Shown: positions 23,645 to 35,874 of the stretch, one piece after another
Layout: each line of letters starts with the position of its first letter
Numbering within the stretch: the stretch's first letter is position 1
The notes under the pieces: generated by a model
Databases searched by the model: none
What the model saw: only the letters and a program-made list of their open reading frames with translations
Told to the model about the DNA's origin: nothing
Assembly: GCA_025449115.1 (NCBI GenBank)
Contig: JAHLKC010000071.1
Span: forward strand, 124,001-188,000
Length of the DNA stretch: 64,000 bases
Direction: 5' to 3'
DNA from: Chytridium lagenaria
Taxonomy: Eukaryota; Chytridiomycota; Chytridiomycetes; Chytridiales; Chytridiaceae
Program-made: the position numbers and the translations under genes

Positions 23645-23839
23645 TTGAAAATTAAATTAATTATATCCAAAAACGCGCTAATGTCTCCCATAACATACAG
23701 ACAGACATTTGAATATTCAATCAACTATATATGCGTCTCCCCTTTCCTTTTTTATATTTTATTCTTTTTATTCTTTTATTCTTTATCTGTTTTCTATTTC
23801 TATTTCTATTTTCTTTTTCTTTTTCAATTGACCAAGTAT

Positions 23840-24331
23840 GCAACCAAACCATCCACCATATCCGCCACACCAGCAACCGTGACGTCCTCGGCCGAGAAAA
23901 AGACACCTACAGGGGCATCCTCTCACCCTCCAACACCTCCTTCGAAAAAGACTGCTGCAGGAGCATCCTCTCACCCTACAGCACCTCCCTCGAAAAAGAC
24001 TGCTGCAGGAGCATCCTCTAACCCTCTAACACCTCCCTCTCATTCTTCCGAGCACAAGACGTCTAAACCTCCCGCCACTCACCAACCACCCAAAGGCGCT
24101 CGCAAAACAATCAAAAAGACCAAACCACCACCGCTACGTCCACCACCACCCCAAAGAGACCAAACGATCCAAAAAGTCACGCCTGTCAAAATGACTCAGC
24201 TCAAGCAAGAGGCTGCCGTGGCAAAGGGTGCAGATGATGATGACGAGGTGTTGAGAAGAATTCAAAAAGAGTTTGGCGTCGTGACTGTGAGCAAGGAAAA
24301 AGTCGATGACTATGTTTTGGGGAATTATTGA
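23840..24331 (+). CDS. Low-complexity Lys/Pro/Ser-rich hypothetical protein
   Basis: Not recognised. The open frame contains three copies of a 16-residue unit (K-K-T-A-A-G-A-S-S-H-P-T-A-P-P-S type). A basic Pro-rich stretch follows, then an acidic D-D-D-D-E-V-L-R-R-I-Q-K-E-F-G-V and the end K-V-D-D-Y-V-L-G-N-Y. The frame also extends back to 23645, but that part (Phe/Leu/Tyr from a pyrimidine-rich tract) looks like an intron. A first exon near 23682-23735 (ATG-TCT-CCC) is possible. Cellular role unknown. Confidence 0.35.
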   Translation, partial: ATKPSTISATPATVTSSAEKKTPTGASSHPPTPPSKKTAAGASSHPTAPPSKKTAAGASSNPLTPPSHSSEHKTSKPPATHQPPKGARKTIKKTKPPPLRPPPPQRDQTIQKVTPVKMTQLKQEAAVAKGADDDDEVLRRIQKEFGVVTVSKEKVDDYVLGNY

Positions 24332-24608
24332 TTTGCTTGTGAGCCATTTGAGTGCGAATGCTACTTGATCATGAGCTCATGCTGCTGCTCTTGTATTTGG
24401 TTTCTTGCAAAAAAATATATTATACCATGTCGCTTTGCTTTCAGCAGAATTATGCTTTTCATTTGTTTTATTGACGAGCTCACACTCATTGTTAGAATAG
24501 TATCTTGCAATAACCTGCGCGCTCCTCAGAGCAATAAGGTGCCGTACGGTTTTTTTCCAAAAAACATCTTGTCCTCCATTTATTATTTTTTCAAGACAAA
24601 CCTTCTTG

Positions 24609-27600
24609 ATGCCCTCTCTCAAAAAGAAGGGCTCAAAACCCTCACCCCCATCCATATCCCCGCGTTCCCTCCCATCCCCTCCCACCATCGACACCTTCTA
24701 CCTCACATGCATCCTCATCCGCTGTCTAACCGCCTACCTCCCCGGCTTCATACATCCCGACGAATACTTTCAATCATCAGAACCCATGGCCGGTATAACC
24801 CATCCCCCCACATTCTAACAATCCTAACAAAAACCAGGCTTTGCGTTCGATGCCAAGATGAACATCCCGTGGGAATGGAAAAACACTGCCCCAGGACCTA
24901 GTCGCCATTTCCTTGTTCCGTAAGCAAAGCACACACTTCTTTTTTAACCTATTATCAGATACATCACCCTTGGCATCCCGTTCCAACTTCTTCGTCTCAT
25001 CAACCCACATCCATCCGGTCTCGTCCTCTTTATTGTTCAACGTACCGTCATGCTCGGTCTATCGTTTTGCATCGGTGAGTCCTTTGAATAGACTTTTTTG
25101 TTGGTTTTTTTTTGGTTTGTTTTCTTTTTTGTTTTCTTCATTTGTTGTGTTTAGTTGTGTTTTGTTGTTTAATGTGAAATAGATTTGGTATTGTGGGATT
25201 TGAAAAGGGAGTACCCGGATTTGGGGATGACGCATATACACCTTTTCGCGTCATCGACGGTGACTTTGGCGTTTATTGTGAGGCCCTTTTCCAATTCGTG
25301 GTTAGCGATTTTACTCGCAACATGTATCTGGGCCCTCATTAAAATGGTAAGTTTGCCATCCATTCCATACTTTCTCATTGAGCCCATCATAAATTATCTC
25401 ATACCATACCTATTTCCCCCATTTCCTAATCCCCTTATCACAAAACTACAAAAAAAAAAAAAACCCACTTTTGACAACATCAGCGCCACTACGTCACCCT
25501 CTTATCCAGTTTCGCTCTCGGCCTCCTCTCCGGTCTCACCCTCCTCACCCGCACCGACGCCCTCTTCTTCCTCATCCCCCTCGGCAACGCCTTCCTCTAC
25601 CTCTCCTTCATCGACCTCTCCACCAGTCCCCTCTACCACCCCTTCTCCGCGTCCTCACCTGTCTCCTTGGCGTCCTCCTCTCCGCCTCCCTCATCCTCGT
25701 CACCGACTCTCTCTTTTACGGGGACTGGGTCAACGTTTACCTCAAATAACATGACGTATAATCTGGAATAATGGGAATTTGAGGTTGCATGGGTTGCATC
25801 CCCGGTGGCTCCATTTAGTGAATTTGGGAGTGTTGTTTGGAGGCGTGCCGGGGGTCGGGGTTTGGCCTTATTTGAGGAGGGTTGGGAGACGTCGTGTCGT
25901 GGTGAACGTGGTAGATAAGAAGGATCAAAGCGAAAAGGCTGAGACGACTTTGAAACAAACGCCTCTTCAACCTATCCACTTGGATCATGAAGCCGTGAAC
26001 GTGGCAAACAAGAAGGATCAAAGCGAAAAGGCCGAGACTACTTTGAAACAAACGCCTCTTCAACCTATCCACTTGGATCATGAAGCTGTGAACGTGGCAG
26101 ACAAGAAGGATCAAAGCGAAAAGGCCGAGACTACTTTGAAACAAACGCCTCTTCAACCTATTCACTTGGATCATGAAGCCGTGAACGTGGCAAACAAGAA
26201 GGATCAAAGCGAAAAAGGCCGAGACTACTTTGAAACAAACGCCTCTTCAACCTATTCACTTGGATCATGAAGCCGTGAACGTGGCAGACAAGAATGATCA
26301 AGCGAAAAGGCCGAGACTACTTTGAAACAAACGCCTCTTCAACCTATTCACTTGGATCATGAAGCCGTGAACGTGGCAGACAAGAAGGATCAAAGCGAAA
26401 AGGCCGAGACTACTTTGAAACAAACGCCTCTTCAACCTATCCACTTGGATCATGAAGCCGTGAACGTGGCAAACAAGAAGGATCAATGCGAAAAGGCCGA
26501 GACTACTTTAAAACAAACGCCTCTTCAACCTATCCACTTGGATCATGAAGCCGTGGCGAGGCTTAAAATATCTTTATTGATGTGTGGTAAGTGTATCCCC
26601 ACTCCTTTTTTTTTTTGGCATTGACTTTTAACGCGGTGTTTTTTTTGGTAAAGTTAACCTTGCTACCGTGTTTTTTGGGGTTACCCTTTTATCGGCTGCG
26701 CCACATCAGGAACCACGGTTTCTCGTCCCGCTTGTTGTCCCTGTGGTGTGTTTAGGTGCTATGGGGGTGAAATTGATGACAGCGGGGAATCGGAAACGAT
26801 TTTGGGTAAGGCCGTTACTGATATACTTGCCTTCCCCTTTATCCTCTTTTTTTTTTTTTTTTTTTTGTTTGGTATCTTGTCGTTTGTTTTTTTTGTGTGG
26901 TGCATTGAATCTTGACGTTTAGCTTTCTATAAACCGCACCCATTTCTTCTTTGTTTATGAAATCTCACCGTTTTTTTTTCGTGGTGCAGTAAACATTACC
27001 GTTTTTTTGCGTCTTGATTCAAACCTCCCCAGGTTTTCGTGCTTCATTGAAACCTCACCGTTTTTTTTTCGTGTTGCATTAAATCTTGCCTTTTTTTTTC
27101 CTCGTGTTGCATTAAACCTTACCGTTGTTTTTTTTTTCGTGTTTCATGGAACGTCATCGTTTTTTTCCTTCTTTATTAAACCTCACCTTCATATCTTATC
27201 TCACTATGTTTTCGTGTTTCATTTAACCCCCCCCATTCGTTTCGTTCATCCAACCCTCCCCCATTTTTTTCGTTCATCCAACCCTCCCCCCCCATTCTTT
27301 TCGTTCATCCAACCCTCCCCCATTTTTTCGTTCATCCAACCTCCCCATTCTTTCGTTCATCCAACCCTCCCCCATTTTTCCTCTATTAATTTCCTCCCCT
27401 TTTTTGTCTCTAGACCCTCTGGCTCCTCTTCAACGCTCTCACGACCCTCTTTTTCGGAGCCATGCATCAATCTGGATTGGTGGCAGTTTTGTTTGGCATG
27501 CAGGCTAGAGGTGACCTTGGAGAGGCGTTTGGAAGATGCGGGGAGGTGAAAACGGGTGTGGTAGAGTGTTTGTGGGGGGGGATGAGGGGGGGAGATGGAG

Positions 27601-27772
27601 ATGTTTACGAGGGTTGTGACGAGGAAGACGTTTGGAGCGCCGTGGCATTTGGGGGGGATAGGTGGGTTGTTTTTGTGTTTTTTTTTGGGGTTTGGAGTGG
27701 GGAGGGGTTTGGCGTTTTTTTTTGGGGGTGTTTGGAAGATGTGGTGTTTGGTTTGGGGGTTTTTTTTGGGTT

Positions 27773-27814
<42 letters not shown>

Positions 27815-28766
27815 TACGGGGTTTTAGGCGTGTGTTTTTGGAATGGGGGTTTTTTTTTTGGAAGGAATGGAGTTGATATGTTGTTTTGTTTTACCCTTTT
27901 TTTTTTTTTTTTTGGTATGGTTTTTTACTGAATGTTTTTGGAAGGGATGAAGTTGATACGTTTTTTTTTTATGTTTTTTTTTTTTTTATGTTGTTACTTG
28001 TTCTATTCTTTCCTTTTTTTTGTTGGATTCTTCGCATAACTTGACGCTAACCCATCGCCACTCCTTTTTTTTTTTTGAATTCTGCTGGGATCTTCTCATC
28101 AGCCAACCCTCATCCATCAAAGCCCATCTCTCACACTGTCGAGGTGATTGATTTGGAGGGAAACCCTGCCTCCCGCCTCCTCCCGTTCACACGAGGCGAC
28201 AACGTTCCGCGGCATTGTGTTTTGGATGAAATCTCTAATCCGCCTGTCATCACGCCTAGCATCTTGAATGTGTTTTGGACGAATCCGGTTGAACCTTATG
28301 GGAAACGGTTTGGTGTCTCACATCGTCGGGGGTACGTAGGCTTCCCCCTCCCCCCCCACCTTTTTTTTTGTGTTTTTTTTTGTTCCTTTTTTTTTGGGGG
28401 TGTTATTTTTTATTTTTTTGGTGTTTTTCTTTGCATTTTTTGTTTGTTGTTTTTTTTTCCTTTTTTTATGGGTGTTATTTTTTATTTTTTTTGGTGTTTT
28501 TCTGTAATGTTTTGTTTTGTTTTTTTTTTTTCCACGTCGCTGATTAGGGGCTTTTAGGACACGTCTTTTACTCATCACACCGGGGTATGAGGTTGACAAT
28601 GTGATGGAAGTTTTGGTGGAGGGGAATTTGACGATGATACCCCTTTTGTGACGGGGGGGGGTTGCCTTTGAATTTGAATATGGATGATGTTGGGAAGATA
28701 TTTGGGAAGGGGTTGAAGGGGACTTTGGTGGGGGTTTGGGAGGTTGTGAGGACGCCGTGTTTGTAG
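24609..28766 (+). CDS. GPI mannosyltransferase 4-like (GT22, Smp3/PIG-Z type)
   Basis: ER membrane enzyme expected to add the fourth mannose to the GPI-anchor core using dolichol-phosphate-mannose. Exons give G-F-I-H-P-D-E-Y-F-Q-S-S-E-P-M-A-G (luminal catalytic loop), P-W-E-W-K-N, P-F-Q-L-L-R-L, A-F-I-V-R-P-F-S-N-S-W and V-T-D-S-L-F-Y-G-D-W. N-L-R-L-H-G-L-H-P-R-W and then the family signature P-H-Q-E-P-R-F-L-V-P-L-V-V-P follow, then F-N-A-L-T-T-L-F-F-G-A-M-H-Q-S-G (exon from 27414). A luminal part at 28114-28331 precedes the end V-G-V-W-E-V-V-R-T-P-C-L, stop 28766. A 31-residue repeat (seven copies, 25902-26552) lies between the second and third conserved blocks. Intron 26806-27413 is unusually long. 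Frame changes occur near 25650, 25765, 26215/26300, 27590 and 28650, several in homopolymers. Confidence 0.8.
25902..26552 (+). repeat. Coding minisatellite, seven copies of 93 bp (31 codons)
   Basis: Units start at 25902, 25995, 26088, 26181, 26275, 26367 and 26460; each starts V-N-V-A-(D/N)-K-K-D-Q-S-E-K and ends P-I-H-L-D-H-E-A. Spacing is 93 bp except 94 (extra A near 26215) and 92 (missing A near 26300), which cancel. The array enters and leaves in the frame of the flanking mannosyltransferase exon. Confidence 0.95.
26940..27400. repeat. Two intronic minisatellites in the mannosyltransferase gene
   Basis: First block, about 26965-27190: units of roughly 40-50 bp with ACCGTTTTTTTT then TCGTG(T/C)(T/C)(G/T)CATT. 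Second block, about 27235-27375: units of about 28 bp with CGTTCATCCAACCCTCCCCC. Both lie inside the 608-bp intron 26806-27413. Confidence 0.75.
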
Positions 28767-29573
28767 GGGATGGAGGGGGTGGGGGTGGGAAGAGGGGATG
28801 GAGTGGGGATGGGAATTGGAATGAATGATGCGGGAAAAAGAAGTGGAGGTTGGAGGAAGGGTGGAGGGGTGATTTAGTTTGTTTTTGTTTTTTTTTTGTG
28901 ACGTGGGGGATTTGACTGTATGCGTCAACGTCATGCGGTTTTTTTTTTTTTTTGGACACTTGTTGATGGATTTTGTGGGTGCTGCAATAGATACGTTGTT
29001 TGGGTTTTGGCCAGTTTCTCAGTGACTCTGTTTTTGAGGATGTATTCCTTTTTTGGAGGGGATGGTGGTTGTTTTTTGTCAGAGTTTGGAAGGTGGAACG
29101 TTTAGGTGATGGTGATATTAGGTGTTTCATTGTCACAGTTTGGAAGGTGAATCGTTTTTTTTTTGGGTAGTGATTTTGGTGGTTTTGTTGATGTTCTTTG
29201 TCAGAGTTTGGAAGGTGGGTTGTGTTTGCGTGGTTGAGGATTGGATTGGGGGGGATAAGCTTGTCAATCAAGCTTGACAACTAAAGTTCTGGACAAAGGG
29301 CATATTGACAAAGGTAGTGAACGAAAAAAAAACCCTTATCATGAAAGAAAGTCGTTGTGCATTTCCCAACGTTATTTTCTTTCAACGTGCATTCCCCAAG
29401 GTTGATTTCTTTCTTGCGACGAAGAGTTTTCTCCATATCGTCTTTTTTTTTTAATTGTGAGCCATGAGTCAACGTAGCTGGGAAGACAGTGCTTACAGCG
29501 TGATGCCGTCACCGCCCTTCTCGGAGGGGTGGGGGACGATGAAAAGGGATATGAAGATACGAGGGTGGATGGG
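28767..29573. other. G/T-rich spacer with short repeats
   Basis: Between the mannosyltransferase and DUF885 paralogue B. Contains three copies of a GTCA(C/G)AGTTTGGAAGGTG block near 29078, 29131 and 29200, and an inverted repeat TTGTCAA...TTGACAA near 29264-29283. An ATG at 29464 opens a short frame that may be part of the next gene's 5' end. Confidence 0.4.
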
Positions 29574-31884
29574 ATGAATCCTTTGTTGATCATGACTGAG
29601 CTAAAAGCTTTAACTCGTCGATTTGTGGAAGTCATGGTCAAGTTGGATCCAAGTAAGTAGTTTTTCCCCCTTAAAAATAAAAAAAAAAAGTGTTTTGGAT
29701 TTAATAAAAGCGTTTTCCATCATCCATTTAAGCACTAACCCAAATAATCTCAATAAAGCGCTTTCCATCATCCATCAAATAGATACCGCGTATCATTCTG
29801 ATGTGTTTCGATATTCTCTTGAAGACGCGCATAACGCTTACACCGACGTCCACACGATCCATCGTCAAGTCAAAGCCCTTTGCGACGTCCTCAAAAAAAC
29901 CGCCTCAAAACAACCATGGAATCCCACCGTCTATCAAGATGTGAAAACCAGCTTGATTTTTTAGTCTACGCAGGAGGATGGTGGTTGAAATCTAGAGCTG
30001 TGCCGGGGAAAGCGTTGGTGGGATTTACCTGTTACGTGAGTGCTTTTTTTTTTTTTTTGGCTACACGTTGTGACGTTTTGGTAGACATGTTCGGAATCCG
30101 TTTTGTTACTTTCAGAAACACCTTTTGGAGAAACCGCTGATGACGTCGGCGGATTGTTTGGAGTATCAGACACGGCTTCTTCTTTTTCCGATTCGGATTC
30201 GGCAGCTTGTTGAAGTTTTGAGCGATATTCGGAAAGGTGATATAAACATTTATTTGATGTATGTACTCAACCCGCGCGCTCTTTTCCTTTCAGGCATATC
30301 CCTTCCACGTTTCTCCATTCGTTCCCTTCTCCTTCAAATTCAAGCCCAGTTCTCGCCTTACGTCCGGCAGGCGTTGTTTCGGAATGTGGAGGCGTTGAGG
30401 ATATATGGGGATCCGTGCTTGTTTGAGAAAGCGGTGATGGAGCATTGGTTTCCGGCTGTTATCGAGTTTGAGCGGTTTGTTAGATTGGAGATGATGCTGA
30501 ATCCAAGAGTTTATGATGGGATCTATGGATTACGAAATTACGAAGAGGTACAGCTTTTTTGTGGTTTTTTTTTTGGGGGGGGGGGTTGACTTTCTTTTTT
30601 CGTCATTGACCCTGGGGTTTAGGAATATCTTATGGGGGTGTATCGGTATACAGGACTTTGCGTCACCGTGGACGTGATAAGGAAAATGGGGGAAGATACC
30701 TTTCAGGAACTTCAAGATCAACTCTTTCTCGTTAAAAACATGTTGGGGTATTCGAGTCTTTGTACGCGTGATTTCCTTGTTGGATTTGTTCGGGGCGTGA
30801 TTCACCCTATCCGACGGTTGGGTATGATGGAATGGCAGGAGAATTTGTTAGAGTGCATGGATGTGGCGTTGATGTGGGTTGGGAAGGGGGGGAGATCGGT
30901 GTTAAGGTTTGTGCGAGATGGTATTTTTAAAGTGTGTATTTATTTTTTTTTTCAGACATACTTATAGACGTGAGGATTTGGATGCGGAGATGTCGACTGT
31001 TTTACGTAGGATACAGTGGAAGGCTGTGACGATGGGACATGTAAGGGGGCTTGGGGGTTTTCACGCGCGTATCTTGATTTTTTAATATTTTTTAACGGTA
31101 GATTGCAACGATGGCGCTTGGGTTATCGATGGATTCCACGAGTGTTCGTGATGCCACTGTGATTGAAAAAATCGTAAGAGATGAAATGGATTTGACTTGG
31201 TTCAGCGCGTACGCGGAATACGCGGGAGTAGGGTTACAGATGTATACTTATCATATGGATTATATTGGATGGTGATTGTTTTGATCTTTGCGTGATGAAC
31301 GTTAATAGGTATTTCTAGGATCATGCGAGATCTCTTCCGTACCGTTTCCTTGATGGTTGATATTCGACTCCACATCCATGGCGCGTCGATAGAGGAATGT
31401 GTTCAGTTTATGAGTCAACATGTTCCGTGGTTCTGTGTGGATGAGGTGCGTGGATTTGTTGGGATGTGGAGTGTTTGTCCTGGGTTGGCTGTGGCGCCGA
31501 AATTGGGGGAGTGGAAGATGAGGGAGTTGACGAGGGAGGCTTTGAGGAGGTATCCTTGTCATGTGGGTGAGCTTCATGGGGAGGTGTTTTTGGAGAGGGA
31601 GATGCCGATTGGGGTTGTGGAGAAGAGGGTGGAGGAGTGGGTGAGTTTTTTGGGGTTGGGGATTTTGCTTGTATTGACTGATTTTTGATGGTTTGTTGTT
31701 TTTTTGTAGATGGCGAGGAGACAGGCGCGGCTTGATAAGAATGCGGCGGATGCGAGGAGAGGGAGGATGAGGATGACGAGAGGAGGAAGATGAGGAAGAT
31801 GAGGACGACGAGGAGGATGAAGAAGATGTCGACGAGGAAGAGGATTTAGAGAACGAGGAGGAGCCGATCTTGGTTAAGGACTGA
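29574..31884 (+). CDS. DUF885 family protein, paralogue B, metal motif lost
   Basis: Paralogue of the minus-strand gene at 15301-19170, with matching exon order and intron positions. Exon 1 ends K-L-D-P at 29652 in the same phase as its relative, and exon 2 (29783-) reads S-D-V-F-R-Y-S-L-E-D-A. Exons at 30113 and 30294 and one with Y-D-G-I-Y-G-L-R-N-Y-E-E follow. At the place where paralogue A has T-M-H-E / A-V-P-G-H-H-H-Q, this gene reads T-M-G-H / I-A-T-M-A-L-G, so the HE...GHH residues are gone. The C-P-G-Q-A-C-A-Y-K-I-G-E-L-K block is C-P-G-L-A-V-A-P-K-L-G-E-W-K. The tail is very acidic (Asp/Glu run to stop 31882-31884). Frame changes near 29890 (a run of seven A) and 31770. Likely a catalytically dead or repurposed paralogue. 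Confidence 0.65.
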
Positions 31885-32286
31885 TGAGGAAGACTGTAAT
31901 TATTGTAAAAATGACCCCTGTTTAGAAACCAATATATAATTTAAGGATTCCGACAGTTTTTTGAGTTGTTAAAATTCTTGTTTAAACGTCACGGTTTTTA
32001 AGAAAGTTCTTCGTACCTTTTATGTTAGAAGAGAAAAGGCTTAAAGAAAAATTAAAGAAGAAACCGGAAACCCTGACTATGGTATTATTAGAAGAAGCGT
32101 AAAACTAACGATCGGATCTGTAATTAGGTCGAGTTTTCTTACATAAAATAAAATAGCGTTCTTCGTGGCAGCAGATTGATGAGTAGTTTAGTTCGCGTCA
32201 GTAGGTTGAGGCGAAGTTTTGACGCAACAACTTTTTTGTTTTTTTTTTTTAAAAAGAAAGTTCGTTTGTGTCAAGAAGCTTATTCA
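31885..32286. other. Intergenic, no gene seen
   Basis: Short spacer between DUF885 paralogue B and the F-box/ankyrin gene, both on the plus strand. AT-rich. Confidence 0.45.
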
Positions 32287-34951
32287 ATGTCATTAATCGG
32301 AGGTCTGTCGATGCCGTCAATAGGAATGAAGAAAGCCTCCACAACAACTAACCCACTCATGCTCACAAAATACATAGGACTCCGAATTACGGATCTTCCC
32401 AGAGAAGTTCTCCATCGCATCCTCATCCGTCTCCATCCAAACCAAGTCCAAACAGCATCTCGAATCTTGGGAGTCCCCGAAGCCTTGAGTTCATTACCAT
32501 TTGCTCTAGAGAACCTCGCCCCCTTACGATGGAACGGAGTTCTCCTCTCAAAGCTTAACTGGGTTAGTCTGGGCAAGACTTACATTGCTGCTTTGTTAAG
32601 CTCAGTACTGCTTTGCAATGGGATCATCCGGATTGTGTTTTACAACCACAAGAAGTTTGCGGAAAGGAACAACCGGAGAACAAACGTTTACATTCTTACC
32701 ACCGATGAACAGAACCTTCTGCTAGAAGCTTCAAGGGTGTCTTGAGACGGTTCAACAATGATTTTAAAAGATGGAAGAAGGCGACTCAACCTGATGCATT
32801 GTGCTTCTTTGCGCAAATCGGGGACATCGAATTGTTTGAGCAAGCCTTGATGGCAATGAATGAAGCGCATCCAATGCTTCCACCGAGATTGGAAGATGCT
32901 GTTCACATTGCAGTGGATCTTCGACATCGTGAAATTGCTGAACGGATATGGAGCCACCCCAAACTTCTTCGGGAACAACGATTTAGGTTCTGGGTGGATA
33001 CGGATCAATCTGGTTCAGCCTTCTTGGCGGCGGTGTTGGGGGATATGCAGTTTTTTGGATGAACGTTGCAAGCACAACAATAATCATTTACATGCCGAAC
33101 GGGTGCTTGAGCTTGTAGAGGTTGTTGTGGCTCTTGTGCCAATTACCGAGGGAGATGGGGATAGGGATGTGGATAATCGAGTGAGGGCGGTGACGCATTT
33201 GTTGGGTTTGAGAGTGTGAGGGGTGTGAATTGGGATGTGGGGATGCTCCTTCCAAATGTGTGTAAACGACTTCTTGAAGTTCTGTTGACACATCCGAACA
33301 TTTAGTGGATTAGAGACAGCGTTGTTGAAAATGGATGGGGAATGTTTCAAAGAGGGTGTTTGAGGACGAGAGGGCTGAATTGATGAAAGTGGAGGAATTT
33401 GTCGTGACGGATGATGATGATGAGTTGGAGGAAATTGTAGCAGGATTGGAGGGGAGACGGAGAGTTCAGCAGCAGGAAGAGGTGTCTTACCTTGTGAGAA
33501 TTGTGGAGAGTGTGGTGGGGAGAGGGCTGGTTGATATCCTAGAGTTCATTCTATCACATCGGCGGATTGGGAACGACGAAAGGGTTGTTGCCATTAAGAA
33601 AGCATTTTACAAGGCTGTGTCGATTCAGAATGGAAAGATGGTGGATATGCTGGTTGATCGGTTTGATGCGCTCGAATTAGTGAATGAGGTCAAAGCACTT
33701 GATGCGCTGCTCTGTGTCAATCCGTTCGCAGAGTCTATGTCGTTTGTCAATGCAGACGCCCCGGGAATTTTGCGAAGACTTCTACAGCATCCCAGGGTGA
33801 AGGTTGCCGAGTATTTAGGGATGTCGGGCTCGAGATTTTTTAACACACTGGAAGAAGACGTTTTGGTACAGGCTGACCTCGATCCAAAGTTAAACCATGC
33901 CGGTCTTTTCACATGGATAACGCTGAAATGGCTAATGTTGTTTTGGAGGATGCGAGGTTTGATCTCATCACCCAGGATAATCGATTTTTGCATGACTTTA
34001 TAAGAGGAGAGCCGGCTCTACTTTTTCGATTGTTGGAGGACGAGAGGGTTTCTGAGGTGGATCGGAATTACTTTAAATTCCGGTCTGCATGCTATCAGGG
34101 GGACTTTGAAGCCGTCAAGACTCTTGTGCAAGATAAAGGTGTTGATCCGTCAAGGCATTCAAAGGAGGTTCTGATTGACGCCATCACCAAGTTCCAGGGT
34201 CAGCCTCCGCTTTGTCGGGAACAAAACAAGAACATAGTTAACTTACTTCTTCGAGACGAGCGCGTTTAAATCAGTGATGACATCATTGATCTCATTTTCA
34301 AGCCCAACACTGTCTTTGAGCCGACGTTTTTGGATTCCTTGTTAGCAGGTCTGATGTCACCGAGACTTCATATCCAAATGTGTTTGTTGCTTTATACGCT
34401 AGACGCCGGTGATGCGGATGAAATTCGTCGGCTGGCGAAAGTACACAGCAACAGAACATCTGCCGGTCTCATCTCTGTTGTCTCGACTTTTGAAGAAGCC
34501 GATTTTATCAAATCATGTCGATGTTCTTCTTGCCATGCTCTCCGTGAACCACATCAAATGGTTCTGCATGGAAGACGCGTGGCGGTCTGCCATCAAATTT
34601 AAAAAATTCGATATCCTCCGCACGCTCTGTCGCCACCCTGGCCTCATGCTGAAGTTCATCGTTTCGAAGAATTTATCATTAGGGAGGTCAAGACCAACAG
34701 ATTGAGATTGGGGAGGATGTGGCGGATTTGTTTGCCGAAACATGGAGGATTGAGCCTGAACTTGTGAATGATGTGTTGTGCTTGGCTTCTGAGGTGGGCC
34801 TAGTTGAAGTGTTGAAAAGAATCGTGAAAAAAGATGACGTGAAGGCTTTGGGGAACTGGATGATGCTTGTCTGTTTGCGGATATGGCAAAGTCGTTTAGA
34901 CAGCATGAGGTTTTGGAGGTGTTGATGGAAGCTTTTGTAGGGGAAATTTGA
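32287..34951 (+). CDS. F-box / ankyrin-like repeat protein 1, frame-disrupted
   Basis: The N-terminal I-T-D-L-P-R-E-V-L-H-R-I-L-I-R-L resembles an F-box, the Skp1-binding part of SCF ubiquitin ligases. Downstream are helical repeats of ankyrin-like form, for example A-L-C-F-F-A-Q-I-G-D-I-E-L-F-E-Q-A-L, then A-C-Y-Q-G-D-F-E-A-V-K-T-L-V-Q-D and A-S-E-V-G-L-V-E-V-L-K-R-I. At least six frame changes (about 32740, 33060, 33330, 33915, 34267, 34500-34700) and an in-frame stop at 34267 split it. Each piece continues the same repeat style. No introns are obvious. It may be a decaying member of an F-box/ankyrin family or a victim of indel errors. The most probable end is TGA 34949-34951. Confidence 0.55.
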
Positions 34952-35874
34952 GAGAAATCATAATAATTATTCTGCGACGTTCAATGTACTTTTTTTTCTT
35001 TCTTGTTTTATTTTTCATCTTTTGTAAAATCTGATGGCTTTGTCTTTTAACACACGATTACATTTACCATTTGTGCAATGTGATGATATTGATTTATATG
35101 GTTAAGGCATTTCAATGTTTATTATTTCTCCGTATGCAAGGAAGGCAAAAAGGACAGCAATTAAACTTCAAGGATTGTTCCAGTGACGGACTCGGCCCTT
35201 AACGGCCCTAGTTTCCTTTTTTCTGACTATCTATTTCTTTATATTTTTTTTAACAACCACCTTTCGGCCTCCCGCACTCATGCTAACTATATCTATTCAA
35301 AGTGTGAAACTACGGCCTCCTACCACGTATCCGAAGGTATGGTAGGACCTTCTAATGGTACATAGAACGTCTACACATAAATAAATAAAGTTTAGTGTAC
35401 TTGACAAAGATAAACAATGTCCAGAGCATGAAAGAATGGAGCTCAATGATGATCAGCGGGAATCAAAGAAAGTAAAGGGAATAAGGGTGGATACAAGCAC
35501 GGGACCAGAAATAAAGGATACTTAGCTGCGGTGTTTTCAAGTAAGTCTTCCTACAACCATTTTTGCCCATTCCGTCGATCATCGCGGCGGTAAAGGCGTT
35601 TCCTTAGCGTTCCCGGTGCTAAGGGCAATCTCTAAACCCGAAACGACGACGACGAGGGGAAGCTGCGTTGATACTCTATCTCACCGGCCGTGAGCCGAAG
35701 GGGGGTTTGCTGATCGGGGCTTTGCAGCAGCCGATCACCCAACGCCACGGAACATACGCGGTGTGTCGAGGACCTGACGGAGGCACCTTCTGGTAAGACT
35801 ACTCAATACTAACCTTGGTGCCAGAGGTAGGCGCGTGTGTATGCGAGAAGACCTGGACCTGGACCTGGACAGGA
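34952..35874. other. Intergenic, no gene seen
   Basis: Between F-box/ankyrin gene 1 and the hAT insertion. A GC-richer part (35570-35830) contains the hairpin TGATCGG...CCGATCA at about 35709-35736. (GACCTG)n repeats at 35850-35870 abut the transposon target site. Confidence 0.4.

Noticed and set aside
27462..27931. Gly/Phe-rich plus-strand frames
   Set aside because: Only the first part is the mannosyltransferase exon; the rest is translation of G and T runs.
15301..31884. A biosynthetic or functional gene cluster around the two DUF885 genes
   Set aside because: Neighbouring genes (membrane sensor-like protein, GPI mannosyltransferase) have unrelated roles, mixed strands and large spacers; no tailoring or transporter genes.
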